The notes: generated by a model from the letters alone, not told the origin. A stretch of DNA of 64,000 nucleotides from Plantactinospora endophytica (GCF_016862915.1 NZ_BONW01000013.1:62001-126000); one strand, 5' to 3'. Positions 35,944 to 44,751 are shown, numbered from the stretch's first letter. A program made the numbers and translations.

Positions 35944-37758
35944 TTGACCGTTGATCGTGTCCAACTGCCCGAGTTCCGACTGCTTACCTGGCGTGACGTC
36001 GACCCCGCCACCCGCCCCGAGTTCGATCCGGCCGGTGTGGCCAAGCTGGTCCGGTCACTGCCCCCGGCCGCCGAGGTCCCGCCGGCCGAGACCGATTGGC
36101 GGCTCGCCGACTTCTGGCGGGACCGGATGACGGCGGCGCTGGTCGAACGCCTCGGCACCTGGGCGGTGGGCTGGCAGCACACGGTGGTGATGGAGGACTA
36201 CCCGGGCCGTGGCGTCATCCCGATCTGGTGGGACGTGGAACTGACGATCACGACGCCGGCCGAGACCTTGGACCGCCTCGCCCAGGCTCTGGTGGCCTGG
36301 CACGAACTGACTGTCGAACTCGCCACCGACGCCCGCGGCCGGTTCGCCGCAGCAGCGCCGGTCACGACCGACAGCACCGGCGACCCGGCGGCCTGGCGGG
36401 CGGTGAAGGCACCCGGTATCAGCCGCTTCAACCCCGCACACTTCACCCGAAGTGTTCCCCACCCGGCAAGCCTCAACTGGGCCGACGTCGACCCGCGAGA
36501 GCGGGACTTCGATCCGGCGACAGTGGCGGCCGTGGCGGCCGGCCTGGTCACGGCCGAAAATCTGCCGGCGCAGGACACGGACTGGCGTCTACGGGACCTG
36601 TGGCTGGACAGCGTATCGATCGGTCTCACACAACGGTACGGGCTGTGGGCCGTCGGCTGGCGCTGGTCGGTCGGCGAGGGCGACCTCGATGGCGGGCCGG
36701 TCGGCAACTGGTGCTGCTTCCCACACTCGGTCACGACCCCGGACGAGACCGCCGTCGTCGTCGCCGCCGCACTGATCGAGTGGCGCGACTGGTTGCAGGA
36801 CACCGCCGAACGGTTCTACCGATTCCTCCCGCTGACCGGCGAGGACCTGGACGGCTGGGAACGCGCGGTCGCTCACCTGGTGACCGCCGTCGGCGACCGC
36901 ACCCAGTACGAGTCCGCCTGGTACCGCTGCTGCACCACCGTCCTCGGCTGGTTCCTCGACGCGGCCGGCATCGCCCCCGACGAGCACGAGAAGCTGCTCG
37001 AACACGCCATCGGCGGCCGGTTCGCCAGCTGGTCGGAGCCGGACCGGAAACTCGTCGCATCGGTGGCCGAGCGCCTGGCCGGGCAGGTGGCGGTGCCTGA
37101 CCAGCTCACGACCTGGCAGCGGGTCCGCGAGCAGGTACCGTGGCGCGACGTCGTCCCGCACCTGCGAACCCCGATCCGCGCTCTCCGGGACGGGTTCGCC
37201 GCTCATGCCACGGTCGGCGACGACCAACGACGGCAGAGCCTGCTGCTGGCCGCGTACGACGAGGTCCGGTGTACGGCAGCCAACGGCGTCAGCCCCACCC
37301 CGGACATGACGGCCCGCTGGAACGCGATGCTGCGTGGCATCCCGTCCGTCAGTTTCCGCCAGGGTCCGGCATTCGCCAAGAACGGCCGGGATCGGTACGG
37401 GCTACACGCCGACACCCAGCAGCGGTACGAGTCGTGCCTGTCGGAAGCCGCCGACCTGACGGTCCCGGTGGCGGCCCGCGCGGCCCGCGCGTATCTCGAC
37501 GTCGCGTTCTTCCACCCGTACGACGACGGCAACGCTCGCCTGGGCGGCCTGGTCATGCACTTCGTGCTGCTGCGTGCCGGCGTCGAACTCGACGAGGCCC
37601 ACCCGATCGTCACCACTGTCCGCCGGGCTGACGACCAGGAAGGCGCAGCCGGCCTCGCCCGCCTGGTGCACGGCATCGCCACAGCCACTCACCGCCGCTG
37701 GCTCCGCTCGGCATCCTCCGACCGGCAGCCGACGAGCCATGAACTTCGGTACCGGTGA
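35944..37758 (+). CDS. Fic-domain protein with duplicated N-terminal module
   Basis: A 604-residue protein. The C-terminal Fic core shows FFHPYDDGNARLGG with His524. The canonical motif is HxFx(D/E)GNGRxxR, so here the second glycine is Ala, the Phe is Tyr, and the last Arg is Gly535. Fic enzymes transfer AMP or another nucleotide part to protein hydroxyls; loss of the last Arg may change the nucleotide used. Residues about 13-130 and 176-290 are a tandem duplicate (TDWRL, then WAVGW in both). No inhibitory S/TxxxE/G helix was found. ATG/TTG choice: TTG three bases upstream of 35944 is possible. It is a single-gene unit. Confidence 0.75.
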   Translation: MTVDRVQLPEFRLLTWRDVDPATRPEFDPAGVAKLVRSLPPAAEVPPAETDWRLADFWRDRMTAALVERLGTWAVGWQHTVVMEDYPGRGVIPIWWDVELTITTPAETLDRLAQALVAWHELTVELATDARGRFAAAAPVTTDSTGDPAAWRAVKAPGISRFNPAHFTRSVPHPASLNWADVDPRERDFDPATVAAVAAGLVTAENLPAQDTDWRLRDLWLDSVSIGLTQRYGLWAVGWRWSVGEGDLDGGPVGNWCCFPHSVTTPDETAVVVAAALIEWRDWLQDTAERFYRFLPLTGEDLDGWERAVAHLVTAVGDRTQYESAWYRCCTTVLGWFLDAAGIAPDEHEKLLEHAIGGRFASWSEPDRKLVASVAERLAGQVAVPDQLTTWQRVREQVPWRDVVPHLRTPIRALRDGFAAHATVGDDQRRQSLLLAAYDEVRCTAANGVSPTPDMTARWNAMLRGIPSVSFRQGPAFAKNGRDRYGLHADTQQRYESCLSEAADLTVPVAARAARAYLDVAFFHPYDDGNARLGGLVMHFVLLRAGVELDEAHPIVTTVRRADDQEGAAGLARLVHGIATATHRRWLRSASSDRQPTSHELRYR

Positions 37759-37778
37759 AATAGCCTCCACCGGTGGCT

Positions 37779-37797
37779 CCCGCCGAGGCGTGGCGGG
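37779..37797. terminator. Weak hairpin between convergent genes
   Basis: CCCGCC and GGCGGG form a six-base stem around a seven-base loop between the ends of the Fic and GT2 genes. It could terminate either. The evidence is only the stem and its position. Confidence 0.3.
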
Positions 37798-37847
37798 CGT
37801 TCGCGTTCGGGCCGGCGTTCCGGTAGCGAGACCGCACGCCTTTCGTA

Positions 37848-39515
37848 CTACCTCCATCGATGTGGCAGCTTCCTGAGCCCGGCACGGAGGCGTGCGACCG
37901 CCGCCGCCTCGTCGACGACGAAGCAGACCCTGCCGGCGTGGTCGCCGTAGAAGTACGCCACGGCGAGGACGCACAGGGCCATGACCACCGCGCCGAGCGA
38001 GCACAGCACCAGCCCATGCACGGCGAACACCACCGCCCAGGCCAACTGGAGGCCGACGAAGGCCGCCTCGGCCAACACGTACGGCCAGTGGACCTTGACG
38101 CCGTAGCGCCTCGTCGCGACAGCCGTCCCGCCGGGCGGGCCGCCGGACACGGTGACGGTCGCGGCCTTCGGGGTGCGCTCGAACTCGCCGTACAGGGCGC
38201 CGAACATCCCTTCGCAGAAGGCGCTGAACTGGTGGGGGAGCATCCCCGCGTTGATCAGCAGATGCGGCACGATCCGACCGACCCGCCGGGCCAGCACCGT
38301 CGGCGTGCGCCGTTCGGGGTAGGTGTTCCTCGTCTCGAGAGTCGCCACCGTCGCGGCGACCGCCGCCCAGAGCACGGTGGGGAGCAGGTAGACGGCGACG
38401 CCAACCTCGGCACCGAACTCGCCGAACCAGAGGTTGTTGATGATGAGGAAGGGCAGCAGGGTGATCCACAGCAGCCAGGCGGGCCACTGCCACGCCGTAC
38501 ACATGTGGTATAGCAGATGGATACGCCGGACCGGCGAGCATTCGAACCGGAACGTGAGCGTTGCCAGGTGCAGCCGCTGCAACTGCACCCAGCCCCGCGT
38601 CCAACGCCGCTGCTGGGCCTTGTACGCCGTGTACGTCGCCGGCAGTTCGGCCGGTACCACGATCTCCTTGACGAACAGCGTGCGGTACCCGGCGAACAGG
38701 CTGCGAAAGCTCAACTCGCAGTCCTCGACCAGGCTCGCCGCCCGCCAACCGCCCGCCGCCTCGATCGCCGCCGCCCGCCAGATCCCGGCGGTACCGGTGA
38801 AGTTCACGAACCGCCACCTCGCCGACCGCCAGGACATCTGCAGCGTGTGATGGTCGTCGACCCACAGTGACTGGGCCCGGGTCAGCACCGACTCGTCGTG
38901 GTTCAGGTGCCCCCACTGCGCCTGGACCAGCGCCAGCCCCTCGTCCGGCCGACCATCGGTCAGGTAGAAGTGGGGGATCACCCGCAGCAGGTAATCGGGC
39001 GGCGGTACGAAGTCGGCGTCGAGGATCGCCAGAAACTCCGCATCGGTAAGCCTGCGTCCCGCCTCCAGCGCGCCGGCCTTGTACCCCTGCCGATCGGTGC
39101 GGTGCAGCACCGTGCAGTCGACCCCGGTGGCCGCCCTCAGCTCGGCACAGATCCGCTCGACGAGCGCACGGGTGTCGGCGTCGGTGGAGTCGTCGAGCAC
39201 CTGCACGGAGAGCCGATCGGTCGGCCAGGTCAGGCCGCAGGCGGCGGTGATGACCCGCCGGGCCACCGCGTGCTCGTTGAACATCGGCAACTGCACGCAG
39301 ACCGTCGGATGCGGCGCCGGCAACTGCCCCGGGCGTACCGGTCGTCGCCCGTACCGGAAGTAGCCGAGACGCTCCACCAACCCGCCGACCAGCAGGGACA
39401 GGCTCACGCCCAGGGGCAGGTGCGCGACGACGACAACCGTCCACCAGCCCACGCCGCCGACCGCGACCCCGGAAGGCTCGCCGGCGGACCCGACCGAATA
39501 CAGCAGGAGCCCCAC
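37848..39515 (-). CDS. Membrane GT2 glycosyltransferase, cellulose-synthase-like
   Basis: A 555-residue processive-type family 2 glycosyltransferase. The active-site series is complete: VQVLDDSTD, ILDADFVPP, LVEDCELSF and QQRRWTRGW. Two hydrophobic segments precede the catalytic domain and about five follow it. It likely elongates a polysaccharide or glucomannan-like chain at the membrane. GTG at 39515 is the first start after an in-frame TAG at 39534-39536; upstream of that stop the same frame stays open to 39740 and reads plausibly membrane-like (WFRWWMPG), so the N-terminus may be truncated by a nonsense mutation. No partner synthesis genes are nearby. Confidence 0.85.
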   Translation of the reverse strand: MGLLLYSVGSAGEPSGVAVGGVGWWTVVVVAHLPLGVSLSLLVGGLVERLGYFRYGRRPVRPGQLPAPHPTVCVQLPMFNEHAVARRVITAACGLTWPTDRLSVQVLDDSTDADTRALVERICAELRAATGVDCTVLHRTDRQGYKAGALEAGRRLTDAEFLAILDADFVPPPDYLLRVIPHFYLTDGRPDEGLALVQAQWGHLNHDESVLTRAQSLWVDDHHTLQMSWRSARWRFVNFTGTAGIWRAAAIEAAGGWRAASLVEDCELSFRSLFAGYRTLFVKEIVVPAELPATYTAYKAQQRRWTRGWVQLQRLHLATLTFRFECSPVRRIHLLYHMCTAWQWPAWLLWITLLPFLIINNLWFGEFGAEVGVAVYLLPTVLWAAVAATVATLETRNTYPERRTPTVLARRVGRIVPHLLINAGMLPHQFSAFCEGMFGALYGEFERTPKAATVTVSGGPPGGTAVATRRYGVKVHWPYVLAEAAFVGLQLAWAVVFAVHGLVLCSLGAVVMALCVLAVAYFYGDHAGRVCFVVDEAAAVARLRAGLRKLPHRWR

Positions 39516-39536
39516 CGCCAGCGCCAGGACCGTCTA

Positions 39537-39740
39537 GCCCGGCATCCACCAGCGGAACCAGGGAGCCGGGTGGACCCGCCCGGGACGTTGCGGCACACGT
39601 CCGGGCCGGATCGGCGACGGTGCGGACCAGCGCCGCGGCGCCGGGCCATGGACATCGGCCGGCCGGAGAACCAGGGGCCCTGCGCCAGCGACGCCGGCAG
39701 GTTCGTAGCAGGGAGTGGGGGAGGGAGCATTCTCCATCAA
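39537..39740 (-). pseudogene. Possible 5' part of the GT2 gene beyond an in-frame TAG
   Basis: The minus-strand frame from 39740 runs in phase with the GT2 gene and is cut by a single TAG at 39534-39536, six codons before the GTG used. The last residues (APWFRWWMPG) and the first after the stop (TVLALAVGLLLYS) look like one continuous membrane entry. It could instead be a leader or untranslated DNA. The rest of the gap to 39984 shows no gene. Confidence 0.35.
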
Positions 39741-39984
39741 AGTCCTGTCCGCGCATCGGCGACTTGATGCTCCCGACCCTGCCGATCATCTGTGAGCCCA
39801 GGATGAGACCGACCTGAGCATCGACTCATCCAGTTCTTGGCCGCCTGTGCAGTCGGAACGCCATCGTGATGTGCGGCGCAGGTGGCGTTTCCGGCGAGCG
39901 GGTGTTGCGTTCCGGAGCAGGGGTTGTGCCAGCGTCACGATCTACTGGTTGACTACCGCCACGGGGGCGCGACCGGATGATTTG

Positions 39985-40290
39985 TCAGCCCGGCTGACGC
40001 GTGCTTCCAGGTGCCACTTCGCCGCTCCGAGGAGAGGTTCAGCCTGTAGGTCTCGTGGATGTCATCATTGGCGTCGCCGATCTGGTTGCGCAGCAGGTGG
40101 GTGCTGCCGTCCGGCGCTACCAGGGTCACCACCAGGTTGTCGCTGTAGGAATCGACGACGTCCACCCCTACCGGTGATGTCGTCGAGGCTTAGCCAGCGC
40201 ACCCCCGGATACCGCGACGGTCGAGGTGACCGTCGACACGTCGGGAATCGGCACGTTGGCGCCGGTTCCCGACGGCGTGGACCTCGGGAT
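39985..40290 (-). pseudogene. Fragment of a proprotein convertase P-domain
   Basis: The minus strand encodes VPIPDVSTVTSTVAVSG and, after a frameshift near 40190, VGVDVVDSYSDNLVVTLVAP then LNLSSERRSGTW. This is the P-domain found at the C-terminus of secreted S8 peptidases and other actinomycete exoenzymes. The catalytic part is missing and the domain breaks off before its last strands. It is a fossil of a secreted protein gene, abutting the 3' end of the next gene. Confidence 0.7.
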
Positions 40291-40297
40291 CGACTCG

Positions 40298-40855
40298 TCA
40301 GCGCACGGTGCCGTCCCACTGCCAGCGGGTCCGCCTGGGCAGCCCGGGAAGTGGGAGCCGGCCCGTACACCAGAGCAGGGTGTCGGATGGGCCGTGCCCG
40401 GGCGGGGCGTCGGGGAAGAGCCGGGCGACGACGGCGGCGCTGAGGGCGTCGGGCGCGGTCCAGACGATGCCGAGGGCGCGGGCCAGGTCGTACGTGTGGA
40501 CGGCCAGTTCCGTGGCTCCCATCGCCGCGAAGCCGGCGGCCTCGGAGTGGCCCCAGGGGTGCCAGGCCCGGACCTGCGGAGGCGTGTGCCGGACGGTGGC
40601 GGTGAGCAGGGATGCGGCGATGCCGAGTCCCTCCAGGCAGGCGTGGATCGGGGCCTGCGGGTCGAGTGACGCGAAGAGGGTGATGTAGCGGTCGACGGGG
40701 CGGGCGATGAGCAGGCCCGCGTAGCCGACCACGCCGAGGGCGATGTGGTCGAGGGTCTGTCGGCAGGTCCAGTCGAGGTCGCCGGCCGGGCGTGAAAAGT
40801 CCTGGTCGGCTCCGCTGAGCAGCCTGGCCAGGCATTCGTCGGTGATCGCGGACAA
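40298..40855 (-). CDS. DinB/maleylpyruvate isomerase-type protein
   Basis: A 185-residue helical-bundle protein of the mycothiol-dependent maleylpyruvate isomerase/DinB-2 superfamily. The features are CRQTLDHIALGVVGYAG near the N-terminus (the metal-binding His on helix two) and MGATELAVHTYDLARALG (second His) in the middle. These enzymes use mycothiol as thiol cofactor. The only usable start is TTG at 40855; the stop of the gene remnant at 40919 lies just upstream. The end (RRTRWQWDGTVR) is typical of the family. Function otherwise unclear. Confidence 0.75.
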   Translation of the reverse strand: MSAITDECLARLLSGADQDFSRPAGDLDWTCRQTLDHIALGVVGYAGLLIARPVDRYITLFASLDPQAPIHACLEGLGIAASLLTATVRHTPPQVRAWHPWGHSEAAGFAAMGATELAVHTYDLARALGIVWTAPDALSAAVVARLFPDAPPGHGPSDTLLWCTGRLPLPGLPRRTRWQWDGTVR

Positions 40856-40918
40856 CCGGTCGGGCCACGGACCGGTGCCCAGACGCTCCCTTACCGACCT
40901 CGGTCGCGGCTGCGGTGG

Positions 40919-41455
40919 TCACCTGCCGCCGCCCGGGTTCTTCAGGACCTCGATCACACTCGCGTAGCTGTCGGAGCCGTGACCGGCCTCCTTCGCCCGT
41001 TCCATGGTGGCCTTCAACAGCTCCGGCAGCGCGTCGTCGATGCCACGGGCGGCCGCCGCGTGGATCAGGTGGTCGATCGTGGCGATCTGTACGTCGACGG
41101 TGGCGTCGTCGCCCGGGTAGCGGCCGTCGTCCACCTGCCGCGCGTACGTGGTCAGGAAGCCGGCCACTGCGGACAGCCAGCGGACCGCGACGGTGGTGAA
41201 GGCGGTGGCCTCGGTCTTCTCCGCGTTGACCAGTGCGGTGCCGTGCAGCCAGCCGGTCATGGTGGACCACATCAGGCCGAGCAGGGCAGCGTCGTAGAGG
41301 GAGGCCAACCCCGGGTCGGTGCCCAGGTGCAGCGGGTCGCCCAGGGTCGCCAGGGTGGAGCGGTAGGCGTCGAAGACGGCGCGCGGGCCGCTGTAGAGGA
41401 ACATCATCTCCGGGCTGCCGACGCCCGGCGGCGGGGGAAGTGCGCCGGCCTTGCC
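40919..41455 (-). pseudogene. C-terminal half of an imine reductase-like dehydrogenase
   Basis: About 178 residues match the helical C-terminal domain of NADPH imine reductases/beta-hydroxyacid dehydrogenases: GVGSPEMMFLYSGPRAVFDA, LGTDPGLASLYDAALLGLMW and HGSDSYASVIEVLKNPGG at the end. The N-terminal Rossmann domain (about 150 residues) is missing. The open frame continues upstream, but the residues there are not dehydrogenase-like and overlap the marR gene. It is a truncated remnant with no start of its own, and cannot bind NADPH. Confidence 0.8.
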
Positions 41456-41592
41456 TACCTGTGATCTTCGATCGCTGCGAGAAGTGGCGACCTCATTCGC
41501 CTTTCCCGGTCGGCCCAGCGGGCTCGCCTGGGACGTCTGCTCATCGACGGCGGTGTGGTCAACGGCCGGCTCGTGGTGTGTGGGTGCGGCTG

Positions 41593-42126
41593 TCAGCAGG
41601 CTTGGCAGGGGCCCCAGGCTGTGGAATGGCCGGCCGAGTGGGAGATCGTGGTCACGGCCTGACGAAAGTCGTCTTGTGCTTTGGGCGTGAGGGGCTCTAG
41701 GAGACCGGCTAGTTCGCTGGTGACGTCCCGGTGGAACGCGAGCGCGGCGCGTCGGCCGTCGTCGGTCAGGACCACCTGAACAGCCCGCCGATCTCCTGGT
41801 ACCAGCGATCGTTCGACCAGGCCGCGATGCTCCACGCGGTCGATCAGCCCGGTCAGGTTGGCCTTCCCCACGGCGAAGATGCGGGCGAGCTCGGCCATAC
41901 CGCGCGGCTGTTCGGTCAGCACCCACAGCAGGCGACCCTGCACAGGTGTCAGCCGCTGCCGGCCGGCCACGCGCGCGACGGTCTCCTGAATCAGCCCCGA
42001 GAGCTGAATCAAAGCCATCGCGTCCCCGAACGCCGGCCCGACCGTGCCTGCGTCTCCATCGGGATGAGTCGAAGGGCTCGCGTCGGCGGTGGTTGGACGT
42101 TCGGCAGACATGGCGCTACGGTACAT
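41593..42126 (-). CDS. MarR-family transcriptional regulator
   Basis: A 177-residue winged-helix protein. The core is LTPVQGRLLWVLTEQPRGMAELARIFAVGKANLTGLIDRVEHRGLVERSLVPGDRRAVQVVLTDDG. Two ATG starts are possible, 42126 and 42111; the shorter form removes only MYRSA. It is divergent from the NmrA-like gene at 42340, and an imperfect long dyad lies between them. Reading that pair as repressor and target is standard for this family but inferred. Confidence 0.87.
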   Translation of the reverse strand: MYRSAMSAERPTTADASPSTHPDGDAGTVGPAFGDAMALIQLSGLIQETVARVAGRQRLTPVQGRLLWVLTEQPRGMAELARIFAVGKANLTGLIDRVEHRGLVERSLVPGDRRAVQVVLTDDGRRAALAFHRDVTSELAGLLEPLTPKAQDDFRQAVTTISHSAGHSTAWGPCQAC

Positions 42127-42167
42127 GCAAGCGACAGTTCGCTGCCCATACTATCTATTGCGTGTAC
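42121..42167. promoter_or_regulatory. Dyads between divergent marR and NmrA-like genes
   Basis: GTACATGCAA (42121-42130) pairs with TTGCGTGTAC (42158-42167), nine of ten bases. A smaller AGCGA-CAGT-TCGCT dyad is at 42130-42143. They overlap the longer marR start and its likely promoter. Confidence 0.5.
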
Positions 42168-42339
42168 TAGTTTTACAGGAACCCTGACCTGCCGCGACGC
42201 CGAACCCGTCCCGAGTCAGTGGACCGGCGGCGTACCCAACTGCCACATCACCCGGCTCCGGATGACCTGCAACCTCACCGAGTTCTCGCGGGCCGACGAT
42301 TCCAGCCTCCCGTGGCGCACCTGGCAAGGAGTAAGACAC

Positions 42340-43251
42340 ATGACCCAGACCACCCCGGTCCTCGTCGTCGGTGCCACCGGCGCTCTCGGCGGCCAAGTCG
42401 TTGACGAACTGCTCAAAACCGGCAAACGCGTCCGGGCTCTCGTTCGCCCGACCACCGACGCGAGCAAGCTCGAGGCCCGCGGGGTCGAGATCGCCAGGGG
42501 GGACATGCTCGACCTCGACTCGCTGGTCGCCGCCATGCGGGATGCCGACGCCGTCATCACCACCGCGGCCGGCTACACCCGCAGGGGCAAGGACGCCCAC
42601 GACATCGACACGATCGGCAACGAGAACCTCGCCGAGGCCGCCCACCGCGTCGGCGTGCGTCGGTTCGTCCTGACCAGCATCCTCACCAGCGACCAGACCC
42701 CACAGGTCCCGCACTTCTGGCACAAGAAACTCGCCGAGGACCACCTGGACAAACGGGGCGTCCCGTTCGTCGCGCTACGCCCCGGCGCGTTCCTCGACCA
42801 ACTCGCGACCACGACCAGGAACCCCTTGGAAAAGGGGTTGCTGTGGATGGGCAAGACCGATGTCCCGCTTACCTTCGTGCTCACCTCGGACCTCGCCGGA
42901 TCCCTGGCCGCAGCCGTGGACGCCGAGGTGACCGACGGCGAACGCATCGACATCGGCTGGGACCGGCCCGTCAGCGTCCGCGAGGTGGCAGACCTGATGA
43001 GTCGTCAGGCTCGGCAGACGGTCAAGGTGCGGGCCGTGCCCGCCACGGTCACCCGCGTCGTAGGCGCCGCCGTCGGGCCGTTCGTCCCGATGGTCAAGGA
43101 CATGGTCGCGATGTTCCGCTGGTTCGACAGCGGCGCCTACGTCGCCGATACCCGCAGCCAGGCGCGACTGCTCGGACCGCTCCCCACCGCCGAAGACGCC
43201 ATCGCGCGCCTCACCACCACGCTGAGCAACGCCACCGCCGGAACCCGATGA
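42340..43251 (+). CDS. NmrA-like NAD(P)-binding oxidoreductase
   Basis: A 303-residue atypical SDR. The N-terminus VLVVGATGALGGQVVDELLKTGKRVRALVRP is the dinucleotide site, followed by VRRFVLTSILTSD and VPFVALRPGAFLDQ. No Tyr-x3-Lys pair is seen in the usual place. The ATG at 42340 has AAGGAG (42326-42331) upstream; the open frame extends 600 bases further back through the marR gene and is not used. A deazaflavin-type nitroreductase gene follows 126 bases on. Substrate unknown; redox stress or quinone handling is likely. Confidence 0.85.
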   Translation: MTQTTPVLVVGATGALGGQVVDELLKTGKRVRALVRPTTDASKLEARGVEIARGDMLDLDSLVAAMRDADAVITTAAGYTRRGKDAHDIDTIGNENLAEAAHRVGVRRFVLTSILTSDQTPQVPHFWHKKLAEDHLDKRGVPFVALRPGAFLDQLATTTRNPLEKGLLWMGKTDVPLTFVLTSDLAGSLAAAVDAEVTDGERIDIGWDRPVSVREVADLMSRQARQTVKVRAVPATVTRVVGAAVGPFVPMVKDMVAMFRWFDSGAYVADTRSQARLLGPLPTAEDAIARLTTTLSNATAGTR

Positions 43252-43377
43252 CCTGACGCATCACCCCGCCCCGGCACACGTCGATGCCAAACGGCGCGCG
43301 GCTGACCCCGCAGGCCACTGCCCGCCAGCCAACGAAACAACATCCACGATCGTCACCCCAGAGATGAGGCACACCGG

Positions 43378-43806
43378 ATGAGCGACTGGAACACCAAAAT
43401 CATCGAAGAGTTCCGGGCGCACGAAGGCCGGGTCGGCGGCCCGTTCACCGGGGCGCCGATGGTGCTGGTCCACCACCGTGGGCGCAGAACCGGCCGTGAA
43501 CTCGTCAGCCCACTGATGTACCTGCCCCACGAATCCGACGACGACACCATCTACGTCTTCGCGTCGAAGGGCGGCGCACCGGACAACCCCGACTGGTACT
43601 ACAACCTCACCGCGGCCGGTCGCGCCACGGTCGAGCGCGGCACCGAGACCTATCCCGTCATCGTGCGGGAGGTGATCGGAGTCGAACGTGACCGGCGGTT
43701 CGACGAGCAAGCCCGCCACCACCCCGGCTTCGCCGAGTACGCGAAGAAAACCGCCGGAATCCGCACCATCCCCGTCCTCGAACTCACCCGCACCACAACC
43801 GCCTGA
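43378..43806 (+). CDS. Deazaflavin (F420)-dependent nitroreductase-family protein
   Basis: A 142-residue split-barrel protein of the Ddn family. Typical elements are GAPMVLVHHRGRRTGRELVSPLMYL, the YVFASKGGAPDNPDWYYNL segment, and the C-terminal FAEYAKKTAGIRTIPVLEL. The family uses F420H2 to reduce quinones, nitroimidazoles and similar compounds, usually at the membrane face. It lies after an NmrA-like gene in the same direction; the pair may form a quinone-reducing unit under the divergent MarR. Confidence 0.88.
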   Translation: MSDWNTKIIEEFRAHEGRVGGPFTGAPMVLVHHRGRRTGRELVSPLMYLPHESDDDTIYVFASKGGAPDNPDWYYNLTAAGRATVERGTETYPVIVREVIGVERDRRFDEQARHHPGFAEYAKKTAGIRTIPVLELTRTTTA

Positions 43807-43911
43807 GCCGGCCCCCGACTGATCCGGCCCCGACCCGATACGGGCAACCGCCCCAGCGGGAGGAGTCTGGGATGCCCCGATCGGAGCGATACCCCCACCA
43901 GGAAGGTTGCC

Positions 43912-44043
43912 ATGCCAGGACGGCTCGACGGAAAGATCGCTGTTGTCACCGGCGCCAGCAGCGGAATCGGACTGGCGATCGCTCTCCTCGATGACGGAGC
44001 CGAGCACGCCCGGGATGCCGCCGCCGCGACATCTCTTCGGTAG
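43912..44043 (+). pseudogene. Truncated start of a short-chain dehydrogenase
   Basis: A strong AGGAAGG site precedes an ATG that opens MPGRLDGKIAVVTGASSGIG, the perfect SDR nucleotide site. The frame then turns unlike SDR (ALLDDGAEHARDAAAATSLR) and stops after 43 codons. Only the promoter-proximal end of the gene remains. A CCGATCGG core at 43877-43884 upstream resembles half of the TetR motif described below, so the lost gene may have been a TetR target. Confidence 0.75.
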
Positions 44044-44110
44044 AAAGGCTGTGGTCGCCACACGGTCCGGTCGTCGCCACACGGTCGAGTCGCGCTGCAC
44101 GGATGAGCCC

Positions 44111-44133
44111 TGTTCTGTACCGAGGGGTACGCT
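44111..44133 (+). promoter_or_regulatory. tetR promoter with own operator, leaderless
   Basis: TACGCT at 44128-44133 is a -10 whose expected start point, seven bases on, is the A of the ATG at 44140. TTCTGTACCGA at 44113-44123 is one arm of the motif found at 45849 and 49881, here overlapping the promoter. Autoregulation is inferred. Confidence 0.55.
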
Positions 44134-44139
44134 CGTGGC

Positions 44140-44751
44140 ATGGGCGGTTCCCGCAGCACAGTGATCGGCCGGCCCCGGGGGTTCGACACCGACGAGGCGC
44201 TCGAGCGCGCCATGCGGGTGTTCTGGGAGCAGGGATACGAGGGCTCCAGCCTCACCGATCTGACCGGCGCCATGGGAATCACCAAAACCAGCATGTACGC
44301 GGCCTTCGGCAACAAGGAACAATTGTTCCGCAAGGTTCTGCAGCGGTACGCGGACGGCCCGGCCGGTTACTTCGACGACGCCCTGGAGCAGCCGACCGCA
44401 CGGGCGGCGACCGAGGCGCTGCTGCGTGGAGCGGTCCGCACGTCGACTCTCCCCGGGAAGTTCGCGGGATGCCTGACCATTCAGGGCGCGCTGCCGGCGT
44501 GTGACGGGAACCGTCCAGCGCACGACGCGCTCGTCCAGTTCCGCAACGAAGCCGTCGAGCGACTCGAGCAGCGGTTCCGCCGTGCCGTCGACAGTGGCGA
44601 CCTGCCGGGCGACGCGGCCCCGAGGCGGCTGGCTCGTTACGTCATGGCGCTGGCCTTCGGCATTCCTGTGCACGCCGCCAACGGCCTCGGCCGCGCCGAG
44701 CTCGACGAGATCGTCGACCAGGTGATGATCTCCTGGCCGAGGGTCTCCTGA
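44140..44751 (+). CDS. TetR-family transcriptional regulator
   Basis: A 203-residue repressor. The HTH is FDTDEALERAMRVFWEQGYEGSSLTDLTGAMGITKTSMYAAFGNKEQLF. The C-terminal ligand domain keeps the AefR/YcdC-like pattern with GCLTIQGALPACDG. The ATG at 44140 lies at the predicted transcription start, so the message is probably leaderless. Its likely operator, ACTTCTGTTCCGATCGG and its mirror arm, recurs ahead of the MerR gene (45849) and the SnoaL-like gene (49881). This suggests it heads the local circuit. Confidence 0.88.
   Translation: MGGSRSTVIGRPRGFDTDEALERAMRVFWEQGYEGSSLTDLTGAMGITKTSMYAAFGNKEQLFRKVLQRYADGPAGYFDDALEQPTARAATEALLRGAVRTSTLPGKFAGCLTIQGALPACDGNRPAHDALVQFRNEAVERLEQRFRRAVDSGDLPGDAAPRRLARYVMALAFGIPVHAANGLGRAELDEIVDQVMISWPRVS

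Noticed and set aside
35944-37758. Fic gene as part of a toxin-antitoxin pair
   Set aside because: No small antitoxin gene precedes or follows it, and no inhibitory helix motif is visible inside.
40065-41270. Long minus-strand frame across the P-domain, DinB and imine reductase segments
   Set aside because: It is out of phase with all three recognisable proteins there.
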